Shown here one piece after another: positions 48,340 through 60,401 of a stretch of DNA of 64,000 nucleotides; within the stretch, counting starts at the first letter, position 1, and the number at the start of each line of letters is the position of its first letter. The DNA lies in assembly GCF_018143015.1 (NCBI RefSeq), contig NC_054740.1:9194140-9258139 (forward strand), written 5' to 3'. The notes below the pieces were generated by a model that had not been told where the DNA came from, made no database searches, and saw only the letters and a program-made list of their open reading frames with translations. The stretch comes from Lytechinus variegatus (taxonomy: Eukaryota > Echinodermata > Echinoidea > Temnopleuroida > Toxopneustidae). The translations under genes and the position numbers were made by a program.

Positions 48340-49327
48340 ATTCACTGTTCATCAACACTTTTTCCTTGTCAATTTTTTTAGTCCAGTAGAAGGGTTCCAT
48401 CACTGACTAAATCCAAGAAGTTTATCTTCCGCTTAGGCATAAAACCGAGACCCGCCATGCCTCCGAGATTCAATTCTTCTCACAAACATTTTTTTTTAGT
48501 CCAATCGAAGGGTTTCTATCCCCTATTGAACTCTAGATATTTTATCTTCTCCTGGGGAGCATTTCATGAAAGGACTTGTCGGACGTTTTATCCAACAAGT
48601 CCCATTTTATCCGACAGTTACCATAGTAACAGTGCCTCTCAGCCAATCAGAATCAAGGAAAGATGTCCTATCTGACAACTTGTCAGACAAAAATGTTGAT
48701 GAAACAGTCCCCTGGTTTAGCATAGAGACTCAGCTCTTCACGATCAACATTAGACTCTTTTCCTGATCAACTTTCTTAGCCCAATAAAAGAGTTCAAATC
48801 CTAACAGAGTTCATCAAGTTTTCTCTTCTAGTTTGGCATAAAATTGATACCCAGCATGTCTCCAAGATTCAATGTTTATCAACTATTCTCCCCGAGGATT
48901 TTCTTGGTCCAAATGAATTGTTTCCATCACAGACTGAACCCAAGGACTTTAACCTTTTGGTTTTGCATAAAATTGAAACCCTTCACGCCTCCACGATTGA
49001 ATGTTCATCAACTCTTCTCCCAATCAATTTTCTTGATCTAATCGAAGGGTTTCAGCCACTGACTAAATTCAAGGGCTAACATCTTCTGGTTTGGCATAAA
49101 ACTGAGACCTGGCACACCTCAACGGTTCAACAATCATCAATTCTTCTCCCGAACAAGTTTCTTAGTCCAACTGAAGGGTTCCAACCCTAACCAAATTCCT
49201 GGGCTTTATCTTTAACCTTCAGGTTTGGCCTAAAATTGAGACCCGGCTCGCCTCCATGATTCAACTCTTCTCCCCATCAATTTTCCTAGTCCAATGGCAG
49301 GGTTCCTAGGCTTTAACCTGCTGGTCT
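48340..49327. repeat. ~130-bp tandem array derived from the CWF19L2 3' exon
   Basis: About seven diverged copies of a unit whose minus strand reproduces the end of the CWF19L2 reading frame. The unit near 49021-49065 reads, on the minus strand, LEFSQWLKPFD-stop-IKKID, beside the genuine [17 protein letters not shown]. The rest of each unit (TTTGGCATAAAACTGAGACC on the plus strand) is non-coding. The array directly follows the gene's stop codon. One unit is split by the palindromic element at 48550-48712. Confidence 0.8.
48550..48712. mobile_element. Palindromic element inserted in the tandem array
   Basis: GGGGAGCATTTCATGAAAGG pairs roughly with GTTGATGAAACAGTCCCC. The arms hold CTTGTCGGACG and inverted TGTCAGACA. 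The centre is CTCAGCCAATCAGAATCAAG. The array unit resumes on the far side. Confidence 0.75.
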
Positions 49328-52300
49328 TCAACTCTTCTCCCTATCAATTTTCTTAGTCCAATCAAATGGTTTCCACCATTGACTAAGTTCCAGGACTCGT
49401 TTACTCTGGTCCTGAAAGTTCTCCTTGGGCGGGTGTCTCCAGAGACGAGGTTCAACATCAAGAAGGCCTCCAATCACTTCCTACAAGAAAAAAAAAATGA
49501 AAGGATATTCTGGATTATAACACAAAGTAGCACCGATTTCTTGTTTTGTGGTGTATCAAGTATACTGTATTCAGTTGCATGGACATTGAAAGCTGATTGC
49601 AACAAAAATGTATCTGATATATATAGATTTATATATAATATACCTTTCCATCAAGAAAAAATTTCCTTTCAGTCAAACATAAAAGTTCAATATTAAATAA
49701 ACACCATATTCCGTGAGAAAATCAGTAACTGAATTTCAAAAAGTTGCAATTTAACAAGAACAAATCTGACTAAGCTAATCCAAGAAGGAAGTAACAGTAA
49801 GTAGGAAGCTTGCCTAACAAGCAATGCTTGCATTAAGAGGCAAACACCTGTGACTGAAGTTTGACATGAAGAATCTTATGTACAATAATTAACGAAGAGA
49901 CAAAATAAGCAAAGCGATAAAACAGAAAGGACATGAGAAACAGAGAACTAACTTAGAACAGCTTCAACCTTAATTAATGTCTTCTGTAGGTTTTCAGAAA
50001 TAAATATGTTTTTAAAGTCTCTTGTTTTAAGCTAGTTGGTAGCAAGAATATCGCAAGCTGATTACTATGTACATTTAATGCATATACCATTCAAGTACCA
50101 CCACACATGTTATAAAGGGGAATTCCATGTAAATAAAGTTTATTTGAATAATAAGAGAAAATATATATATATTTTTCATCATATGTAAACATTAAAAATA
50201 CATGACATTTTGATTTTTTTTAAAGGAAATATAACTTAGTCTTCTTTCTGGCAATTTGATATTTCAATTTATTGTTCAAACTTTACCATTTCCACAAAGG
50301 CTTCATAACAAGTTCCTTTCCTTGAACCTGCAGCTACCCATTAAATACAGATGATCACGAACAGTCCTTTTCAGGACTATCACATTGTAATATGCTTACC
50401 AAAACCCAATAAAATTTCTTATGTCATATTCAACTACAGAGAAGCACTGTAACTTAAGAGCAACTTAAACCTAATTACAGTTCGGTAGGAGCTCAAAAAT
50501 GATTTCCTCTTACAGTCTCTTGTTTTGAGCCAGTTAGTAGCAGAACAAAGGTAAAACTAAAGATACTGTAAATCTTTTCTCAATATAGATAATTTGAGAC
50601 AAACTAGACTAAATAACACCGATTCTCTTTGGCCAAAATACTCATCCCAGTTGTATAATACTCATATACACCACTACAGTCCCTTCTGCTCAAACAGTGT
50701 ACAAATCACTGTTGGATCGCATGCAACATACGACTGACAGTGTCTACCTGCCCAAGAGTGATAGTTACACATTTTACAGAAGGCTCTCACCTTTCCAAAG
50801 TAATGAGGGAAGACTAGTTCATCTTCAATGACATGGGCAAATCCGCCATCGAGACCAAAATCAACACTGAAGAAGGGAAACCCCCTAGGGACAGATCTAC
50901 GAATGTCTTTCTGTCTGGTGTCGATCAGCTTCTTGTTCTGTGTCCACTCTGACTCAGATTCCTGTATAGCTTTCTGTGAACAAACAATCATTGATATATA
51001 TCAGTACATAAATATCACATACCGCTGCTGAAAAATACATAACACTGAACGATTTGTGTCCAGTCTCATAACATTTCTATCAATAATTTACTAGCCATCA
51101 ACCTTTCCCAATCACTTTAAGATTTTTATCGTGCATAATTCAAACTAATAACCAGGGTTTAGTCACATGAAGCTTATCAATTGATAACGGAACAACTGTT
51201 TTGGATTATGAAATGATTTCTCTTTATCAAAAAAAAACCTCATACCATTCTACTTCATCAACACCATCATCATAATCATCAATATCATCATCACTATCAT
51301 TGTCAAAATCAGCATCATCATAACCCCCATCATCATCATCATCAACACCATCCTCCTCCCAATCCTCATCATCGTTATAATAATAACAATAATCAATATC
51401 ATCATCTTTACCACCATCATCATCATCATCACCACTATCATCACCACCACCATCATTATCATCATCAAAATCGTTACCTCCATAGCCATCCCCATCATCC
51501 CTTTTCTTCACAAAGATTTCCTAACGTACATGTACCTCCATTCTGCTTAATATAGTCTATTAATCATATCCAAAGGTACCTTTGTTGTGGGTCTGTCGTC
51601 ATGCTTTCGAGCATATTTAATTTTAATAGTAATGGGTTTTTTTTCCCAATAGACAATGGTGAATGAACAGATGCCAATCTGCATAAATATATTTGATTTG
51701 ACCACTTAGTGCTGCATGTTTGAAATTTACTTATATTTGTTTCACTCCTATCTATTATCGAGATGTATACTTCTTGCAAAATTATGTTGAATTACTTTGT
51801 GTCATTTATGAATGCAAAAGAAAATAAAACAAACAAGTGTATAAACATGGGTATGGATCTGACACGTTTCCTTGATTTCTGGTGGTTGAGCACTGTTACT
51901 ATGCTATGGTAACTGTCGGATAAAATGTCCTACAAGACCTTTTGTGAAATGCTCCCAAGGGGTCAGTTACACAAAGCTAAGTAATTGATGAAGGAACAAA
52001 TCTTTATGATTGATTACATTGACCACAATGTTTACAATCCATTGTGAAATTCAATGCTACGATCATGCTTACCTTGAAGTAGATAGGTGCCATTTCTCCG
52101 AGCTCTCTAGGGATGGTAAGACATTCAATACACATATGCCTCTGCTTCTTAGGATTCATACAGGTCTCAAGAAACACCACATCCATCTCATGGTCCTCAA
52201 ACATCCTTGTTAAACCCTTCCGGAACACCTGAGAAGGAAGAAAATACAAATAAACTTGCATAAATCAACATTCTATAAGTCTAATTTTTGCCAAAGTCTC

Positions 52301-55300
52301 AGAATATTTTTCAAAGACCTGGGGAAGGTTTTATCAATATTTTTGTCTGACAAGTTGTCATAGCTGTCAACTTTCCCTTCTTTTGACTGGCCGAGAAGCA
52401 CTGTTAACATGGTAACTGTCTGACAAAACCGGTCTTGTTAGATAAAACTTCTAATAAGTCCTTTCACGACATGTTGATCTTGGGGTTGATTTTTATGACT
52501 GATCATACACATTAGTCGATGCAATCAATCATAGAAACCAGTCCCCTGATCAAACACTACTATAACTTTGTAAATTCAATTTTTGATGAAATCTTCAGGG
52601 ATATGCTTGTTTATTTATTTTTTTTTGAAAATCGATTCCAATCAACTGTTCTTCAAGAGGGCTTAACCTTCAATTACTGGCCAGAATAAAAAAATGAGAC
52701 CTACTGACAGTAGACCAATGAGTTTAGCCACCATACTGTTGATATTACCAAGGAGATATCTCCTTGATATTACTGTATAGAGGGAGAGCTGAAAGCAAAA
52801 TTGTTTTTTTATTTTATTTTTGATGCTACTTCACAACCAATTGCCTAAATCTGCAACATTGGGTAGACTTAAACATTGCAGTTAAGAGGGAATTTTGGAG
52901 GCTCTTTTATTACTATCCAGGGCTCTTTGAGCACTTCAAGGATGATATTGACCGATCCTCTGTGTAATTTTATTTTCCAAAAGAGTTGGCACTTTAGATA
53001 TTCAACTGCTTTGTCAGCTAAAATAAAAAATGATGACATACTGATGTTAGATCTTATATTTTAAACGTATGTAACATTCAATTGATCAAAATAGATTCAG
53101 TAACGGTTGTACAGAAAATATATTCTTGTGCGGGAGTATTGTACAAAGAGCCACTAATACGTGTTTGGAACCAATGGGATTTCCTTTCATGCAAATATGT
53201 GTGGGATCCATACTAAAACTATACGCAAGGAACTGCCAACAGTAATCACCAGTGTGGCATATACTGTGAATGTTGATACATTAATTATTTTTCTAAGAAG
53301 TCTCCAGATAATGTGAGTTGAATACCAAATAATGTCTGACATGGGTGTAATTCAATGCACATTTACAGATTTTTAAAAAATCTCTTTTATGCAAATTTGT
53401 CAGATAAGAGTGAAACTAACCTGTATTTCAGCCCAGACATCCTCATCCAATGCTGTACTAGCTACCGTATGTTGCATTGGAACAATATAGCACTGTCCTT
53501 CGGAAATACACCTTGTCTGTGGCACACACAGATACACCTGAAAAGAACAATATTTGATTACAGGGGAATCCAGCCTTGGTCATAAAATGTTGTGTTGGAA
53601 AGGAGAAAAATAAATTTAACAGAATGGCAAAAATTTAAAAGAAATCAGACAAGCAATAAAAAAGTTATGGCTGATTAAAAATTGAAATCCCTAAGACTGT
53701 AGATTTCAAATTGCCAACTGTGTAAGTAAATTATGACAAGGGGCAAGGACAACTATCCCATAGGCCTTGTACTTCGCTAGGGAAGTAATCTAAATATAAC
53801 CCAGGTAGTATATTGTTTTATGTCCTCATGAAAGAAAAATATAATTTGAAGTAAAATTTTTGAAAAAATTACATTTTAGCCATTTCATGTATTAGAGTAC
53901 ATGGAAGAGTAGTCCTTGCCTTACATCACTATGGCATCACATGTGTGGACACTTTGAAGTCTCCATGGGTATAGTGATTAACAATACAACTTTTAACAAT
54001 GCATAACTTTCTTATTGTTTGCCTAATAGTGTTTAAATTTTCACCTATCAACTTGTCTGATTTTCCTTTTTCCGCTTAAGACAAGTTTTTATTTGGGTTG
54101 GATTCCTCTTTCACTTCACCTGCATTCCAACTGTTGCATCACCATGATATTAAATATGCAGTAATTATGTTTCCAAGTAGCTCAACAAGTATCTTCCTGA
54201 TGATCTTTGTAAGTTTGCATGGTGTAGTTTATAATGTGGAGAAGGTTTATGGTTCACCATGTGTAATATGAAGAAGGGAAGAAAATACAGGCAGAAAGAT
54301 TGAAATGGAAAGACGAGAAAGGATGAAAAGGGGAAAGTTGAAGTATTCTTTTCTTGTAAGTGAGTGAAGTCTTGAAAAGGACTATAAACCAGATGAGATG
54401 AGCTGAATATGGCTTGAGTAGCGATGCGTTTCGGGCAGGTTCACTGTCTGTCTTCAGGAGTCGAGTAATCTCTCTTCACTTCATCCTGCTACTACTCAAA
54501 CCATCGCTACTCAAGCCATATTCAACTCATCTCATCTGGTTGACAGTTCAAGTTTCAAAAGGCATATTTTTCAGCCTTTAAATTTCCCTCCGAATAGAAA
54601 CCTGAGAGCTGTTTGCTTCTATGACCGTGAATGTGGGATATTGAACACACCCTTTGATAAATTACCTTTAACCCGAGTGCTACAATCAAATGCTTCTTCA
54701 TCTCTTCACTTTCAAGACAGAAAGGACACTTGGACAGTCTGGACATGGTATGCTGATGGTCAGCGATGGCCTTTGACCTTTCACGTTCCTCCACCTTTGA
54801 CTTGGACTCGGCCTTTGCTGCTGATGAGACAAACATCTCATCCAGGGTGTTAAACTCCGAATCCAGCAGCGCTAGTTTCTGTTTGATAAAAACAATGGTT
54901 ATGGTTGTTTGAGGATGTTAACGCTTTTATTACATGTAATCTTCACAAGGGCTGGTTACGTTTGTAAAAGAGATGGGGGGTGGTTTCACAAAAGTTTAAA
55001 TCTGACTAAATTTTGCACAGTAGCGGGTGGTTTATATTGCATCACCACTTTGGTCATATCACACTCATGCGACATCCCCTGATGCATACTGATCTTTGAG
55101 ATAACTCATCAAATATCATATGCACTCAAGCATGACTTTTAGTTAATCTTGGCACTTTGTAAAAAAAAACACCCCTTATTTGGAATACACATGCTAAGCT
55201 GACTCCCAACCAATGCTTGACAAATTTTATTTTACTATACAGTGCATATGAATTAAAATTTAACACTTTGGAAAGGTACCGGTAATTGTAAAATTTACAA

Positions 55301-58300
55301 TATGGGATAATTTTTCACATAAATTCTTGGGCTTCGGTCTGTAAAACTGTAAAACATATGGGAAATAAATGATCACAAATCCAAGGAAATGCACATATGA
55401 TATAGAAAATCATTGAGAACAGAACAGTGCATACTGTTAACTTTTGTCATTCAATTGTATCTTCTATGAAATCCTTAATTTTTATATGCTGTTGATCACT
55501 GTTGCCATGGTAACTACCACTGGATTTTAATTTACCAAAATAGTAATGTGTATACCATGTGGTCCAGACCAGATATCATAGGAAGAAATATTCTAGATTG
55601 ATTACCTTGCTAGCTACTTTGTTGAGAAGTCTGTTATGATCATCAGAAGATCCCATCTTTTCTCTTCTCACCATTGTCTCCAAGTCAACATCATCATCAT
55701 CTGCAAAGTATCTCTCCCTCTCCCCTCCCTTGTCATGGGTTACAATCTGTGCAAAAGATAAAAAAATGAAAGGCTAGTAAACAGCATTCATAATCATGCT
55801 GCTCCAATTAGAGACAGTATGGCGTCTCTCCCCTCTGTAATACCTTGACACCTCAATAATTCCATAATGACGGGCTAAGGATCAGACATGAAACCGTTGT
55901 ACCTGAATTCTAAAAACCAGTTGACAATAGTTATGTACTTACATGGACGATTCAAAATTCAAAATCTTTGTAAGATAGCAATGTCTCTATACATAATTTC
56001 AAAAGCAATTTTTACATCATTATTCATCGATAACACACACAAAATAACATCTTGCAAAATGACATGTCTGTATTCATGTTTCAGAAAAGATACTTAAACA
56101 AAATAAGAATAAAAAATGGCTTTGCATTATACTTTACAAAATGCTATACAAATTTAACATAATACATAAAGAAGAACCAATACTAGAATGCAAATTTGCT
56201 GCTGTATCATGCTCATTAAAAGACCATGATTATCCTTGTTATATGTTGAACTAACAGTTGACAAACAATCAACAAACTGGGCTATATCTTGAAATTTGAT
56301 ACAAACTTACATTCTTTTTCTTCATCTTCTTTCCACCTGTAGGGGGAGCTGTTTGCTCGGCCAGCGGCCAGCTCTGTCCACTATGGTCAGTTCTGGTCAA
56401 GATGACTTCTTCTCTTTCTTCATGTGACCTCTTACCAGTCTTCTTTGAAGGAGGTTTCTCTTTTTCCTTACTCTCCAATTGTTTTGTCTTATGGGCAACC
56501 CTGGCCTGACGAGCATTCTCAATTTCTGCTTTCAGTTTCTGAGCAAGGGCCTGTTGAAAGCAATGTTTTTATTAATTTCTTTTTAACACTGATTGCAGAT
56601 ATTTATACAGTCATTTTTACAAAATACATTGAAGTATAGTTTCATGCATAACATAATGAATTTAGTAACTGGAATCAAAATAATATAATATATGTTTACA
56701 GATAATGTGAGAATGTTATTTATGTGCAAATCTATTTTTTTAATTCGCTTTTGCCATGGTTTTCCAATACCAGGCAGTAATGGAATATTAGAATAGTGAT
56801 GACAAAACAAAACAATGTAATTTGTTGACATGATTATTAGATTAAGGTACTCTATAATCCTGATCAATGCTTTTGCCATCAACATTGCTATGATGCCCCC
56901 TTTCTTCAGTATCATAATCATATCAATCATCAAGATTATTATCACCATTGTCATCATCATCATCATCCTCATCATCATCACCACCATCATCATTATCATC
57001 ATCATTACCATCACCATTATCATCATCATCCTCATCATCATCATCATCATCATCCAAATCATCATCACAACCACTTTCATCACCATCCCCATCATCATTA
57101 CCGCCACCACCATCATTATCATCGTCATCATCATCACAACCACCATCATCACCACCACCATCATTATCATCATCATCATCACAACCACCACCATCATCAT
57201 ACTTATCATCATTACCATCACCATTATCATCATCTTCATCATCACCATCATCATCATTTTCATCATCATCATCATCACAACCACCACCATCATCATCATT
57301 ATCATCCTTTTCATCATCATCATCATCCTTTTCATCATCATCATCATCACCATCACCGTCATCATCACCATCATCTTTCATCATACCTCATTGCCCATGA
57401 TCTCTGCTTTAACGAGTTTAGCTCCAAGCTGGTTCATCTCAATATCTGATAAAATCTTGACTGGGCTCGGACTCCTCTCTTTATCCTTGTCCCCTCCTCC
57501 AGCATCTCCTTCACTAGAATCAGGAGATGAGGATCCAGATGAACCTACATCATCACTCTTCTCTTCATCACTATCACTTCTTCTCCGAGACCTCTTAGAA
57601 GATGCAGATAATAACGAAGGTAGCTGTGATGCAGCGGATGAGGAGGAGTGGTCTTTGGATGATAAGTGCCTATCATCCTTCTCAGGTCCGTAGCTGCTTG
57701 ACTTCCGCCATCCTCCGGATGAGGAGGGGCTTGATCTAGCACCTTCCCTTTCATCATCAGGTCTCTTAAATCCCTGCTTCCTCCAACCCCCACTGGAGGA
57801 ACTTGATGCTGGTGGAGGTTTCATTCTGGAGGAGGAGGATCTTGAATGAGTTGAAGAATCATCTTCATCCTCTCCTGGTTTCTTAAACCCAGTCTTTCTC
57901 CAACTTGGTAAATCATCATTCCTGCTACGTTCCCTTGACGATGATCCTTTATCATACGATGAACGTGATCCATGCCTATCGTCTCTCCTACCACCTTCAT
58001 CCCCGGGCCTTTGGAATTTTGATCGCAAACTATCACCGTCATCTCCAGGCTTCTTGAAGGCTCTACTGGATATGTCTCTCCTGGAATCAGAGTCATACCT
58101 CTGGAATTTATCCCTAGATTCATATCTGTCCTCTCTATTCCTCCCTCCTCTGTCATCTTTCCTTCGATCCCTCTCATCATCTCTCCTTCCTCCTTCTCTT
58201 CGTCTGCCATCCCCATCATCATCCCTTCTCTTTCTCCATCCTGGTGGTGGTCCTCTAGAATGTCCACCGCTTGCTTCCACTGCCTCGGCAAGGAGTCTCT

Positions 58301-60131
58301 CATATTCTGCAACAGACTGTCAACATAACAAATTAAATACATTGGTAACATTGCTATTCAACTCAACATAATTATGTAATTGTCAATTGTTATCATTGCA
58401 CTTGTCTTGGTTCCTTTTCATCGGCATTTCATTTTCTATATTTGTCACAGCAGCATGATAGATAAAAGGAGAAGACCTTTGAAATCTCAAATATACTCAC
58501 TATCTTTACCATCACATATTTGACAAAAACTAGTATATCAGGAAATGTACATTGCTGTTGAAAACCAAACGTTTAACAGTTTTTTTTTCACAGCGTTTTT
58601 CCTTCAAAGTGATTAAAATCCTCATTTACACACTACAATATTCCCTACATTTATTTTTGATTTTTTAATTATATATTTTTTTTCTTATTCTTCCCTGCAC
58701 TTGAGAATCATCACTCAGTTACATATTCCTTATATACATACATTCTATGATATACACTAATTATTCTTTCTTTTTGTCAATTCTCACTTATGGCATGTGC
58801 TATCACGAATGTCTTAGGAAAAAGGTCGTTGACCCAAGAGCCTCTCACGATAATCAACTAATAGTGGTGCATGCATTACAAAACATTTATTTAATCTAAA
58901 ATAAAAATTGATAAAGAACTTACCCCCCACCTTTCAGCCACCACCTCATCTACTGGTCTACCACTCTCCCTGGCCTGCTCGACTGCCCTCTGGTAAGACT
59001 TCTTAAGCCAGCTGACACCTCCGTCAACCCCGTGTCCCACCTTCCTGGCTGGCTGAGGTGCTTGATGCCGAGAGGTGTCCCGCTCCTCTGGTAAACCTGT
59101 ACCCCCATCCTTCCAGTATGGATTCAGCTCTCTGGCAGACTGCACAATCAAAATATTACAGCAGATATTGTAATCAAGTTAAATCTATATCGATGGAAAA
59201 AATAAATCTATTCCTCTGGACTTACTTGTTTAAAGCGAAAATTGATTTTATTTTCTTAGGCATCTTATTAAAAGTGTAAGCCAATCTTATTTTTTCGTAG
59301 GCACCTTATTTTAAGTGTAAACCAATTCCATTTTCTCAGGCACTATATTCAAAGTGTAAGCCATCTATTTTCTTAGGTATCTTATTAAAAGTGTAAGCCA
59401 ACTCTGTTTTCTGAGGCAATTAATTTCAAGTGTAAGCCAATTTTTTTTTTTTTGGGGGGGCACCTTATTTAAAAGTGTAAGTCAAAATTATTTTCTTAGG
59501 AATCTTATTTAAAGTGTAAACAAATTCTATTTTTCAGGGCATCTTATTCAAAGTGCAAGCTGATTCTATTTTCTTAGGCACCTTATTAAAAGTGAAAGCC
59601 AATTTCTATTTTGTGGCACCTTATTTAAAGTGTAAGCCAACTTTATTTTCATAGGCACCTTGAGCGTAAGCGAAGTCAGCATTTGCCTGAAAATACATTT
59701 ACATTCTTAACCCAAGTCTCTTACAATGAACTTGAAACATCTCAACAATGAACAATTTCCATGATTTAACTTCTAATAATTTGATTTGACTTATTGTTTT
59801 CTTCTGCATTCATAACATTTGTATACAATACAATTTTTATTATGTAACAAACATAATATATCGGTAATCGAATTTGGTATGAATCATAAAGAAAAAAAAA
59901 TGTGTTCTGGGCCAATCAGATGCAGGGATTTCAGTAGCTTATAACAATAGTTACCAATAGTTACCACTTCTTGTTTCATGTAATGCTCCCTTGTATACTC
60001 ACATAATCAGCATCAGCAAGGTTCTGTGCCTTTTCTCTTTCCTTCTCTTTCTCTGCATTTTTCTTCTTGCGGATATCAGCCAAAGACGTTGCAGCAGTCA
60101 GGAACGGACTCTCTAACCAATTTCCTTCCCC
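49328..60131 (-). CDS. CWF19L2: CWF19-like protein 2 (C-terminal 825 codons)
   Basis: Ten minus-strand exons, every junction in phase 0: 60003-60131, 58924-59139, 57387-58316, 56311-56550, 55606-55746, 54666-54878, 53421-53537, 52073-52228, 50791-50973 and 49328-49480 (stop at 49328). Recognition blocks: [16 protein letters not shown]; a 310-codon Arg/Asp/Ser-rich exon that replaces the less charged vertebrate linker and ends [43 protein letters not shown]. The CwfJ C-terminal domain 1 follows, with [19 protein letters not shown] and the HIT-like [11 protein letters not shown]. Domain 2 has [20 protein letters not shown] and [13 protein letters not shown]. Family knowledge: a nuclear spliceosome-associated cofactor of lariat debranching. 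The first coding exons (Lys-rich N-terminus) are not visible and probably lie beyond 64000. The end of the coding sequence has been copied into a downstream tandem array. Confidence 0.94.
51245..51498. repeat. (ATC)n microsatellite, GAT in CWF19L2 sense
   Basis: About 250 bp of ATC/CATCAT triplets with interruptions, about 270 bp upstream of the exon at 50791-50973 in transcript orientation. The frames over it are poly-Asp or poly-Met artefacts. Confidence 0.95.
51890..52465. mobile_element. Fragments of the GTCTGACAAGTTGTC-arm palindromes
   Basis: 51890-51960 (GTTACTATGCTATGGTAACT, GTCGGATAAAATGTCC) and 52325-52465 (TTTGTCTGACAAGTTGTCAT, then a GACTGGCCGAGAAGCACTG centre and mirrored TGTCTGACAAAACC) match the 48.55-kb copy. 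The CWF19L2 exon 52073-52228 lies between them. Confidence 0.5.
53562..54112. mobile_element. Diverged family-A foldback element
   Basis: GGGGAATCCAGCC at the left pairs with GGTTGGATTCCTCTTT at the right. Internal AAATCAGACAAGC and TCAACTTGTCTGATTTTC match the family-A layout. It lies in the CWF19L2 intron upstream of the HIT-like exon. Confidence 0.5.
54389..54539. repeat. 38-bp inverted repeat, 75-bp loop
   Basis: Arms 54389-54426 and 54502-54539 differ at one base (CCAGATGAGATGAG(C/T)TGAA, then TATGGCTTGAGTAGCGATG). Located in a CWF19L2 intron, 127 bp from the exon 54666-54878. It could form a stable stem in the pre-mRNA. Confidence 0.85.
56935..57383. repeat. (ATC)n microsatellite touching a CWF19L2 splice donor
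   Basis: About 450 bp of ATC-type triplets. In transcript orientation GAT-like repeats start about four bases into the intron, right after GAG-GTATGA, the donor of exon 57387-58316. Long frames on either strand here are repeat artefacts. Confidence 0.95.
59255..59665. repeat. Minisatellite, ~35-bp unit, about 12 copies
   Basis: Diverged direct copies of ATTTTCTTAGGCACCTTATT plus AAAAGTGTAAGCCA. It lies in the CWF19L2 intron between the exons at 58924-59139 and 60003-60131, starting 116 bp from the former. Confidence 0.9.
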
Positions 60132-60189
60132 CTGTAGGGAAGAGGGAAAAGAAGATTAATTAATCTTCTTCACATTCACTTTATTATAT

Positions 60190-60345
60190 GTGACTATCGA
60201 TTGATTGATTGCATTTATTCTTTTTCATTCCAAAATTCAACAAAAGTTACAATGCAAGACAAAACACAAAAATATAATATACAGAAAAATGAAAAAAAGG
60301 GAACCCACTGGAAAGCAAAGCTTGTTAGTATGGGTTCCCTGCAAT
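60190..60345 (-). mobile_element. Possible LINE 3' tail
   Basis: On the minus strand the sequence ends GAATAAATGCAATCAATCAA, a 3' terminus with a short tail repeat of the kind left by non-LTR retroposons. GGGAACCCA and TGGGTTCCC flank a short hairpin upstream. No coding part. Confidence 0.3.
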
Positions 60346-60401
60346 TTAAATAGTTAATAATATCCCCCGAACGGAATTGAGGATACAGCGCCGGGTCCGC
60401 C

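Larger units (their letters stand above)
44493..48340. other. Intergenic region between CEP44 and CWF19L2 3' ends
   Basis: The CEP44 3' untranslated region presumably starts here; AATAAA words occur at 44879, 45178 and 45608. A partial family-A MITE end lies at 44940-44980. Two complete palindromes are listed separately. No gene seen. Confidence 0.5.

Noticed and set aside
56830-57693. Plus-strand open frame of 287 residues
   Set aside because: The first two thirds are (ATC)n repeat and the rest is the antisense of the CWF19L2 RS-like exon.
57381-58280. Start of a gene at the first Met of the RS-like open frame
   Set aside because: The exon continues in frame upstream ([17 protein letters not shown]) to an acceptor at 58317, and more upstream exons match CWF19L2, so this Met is internal.
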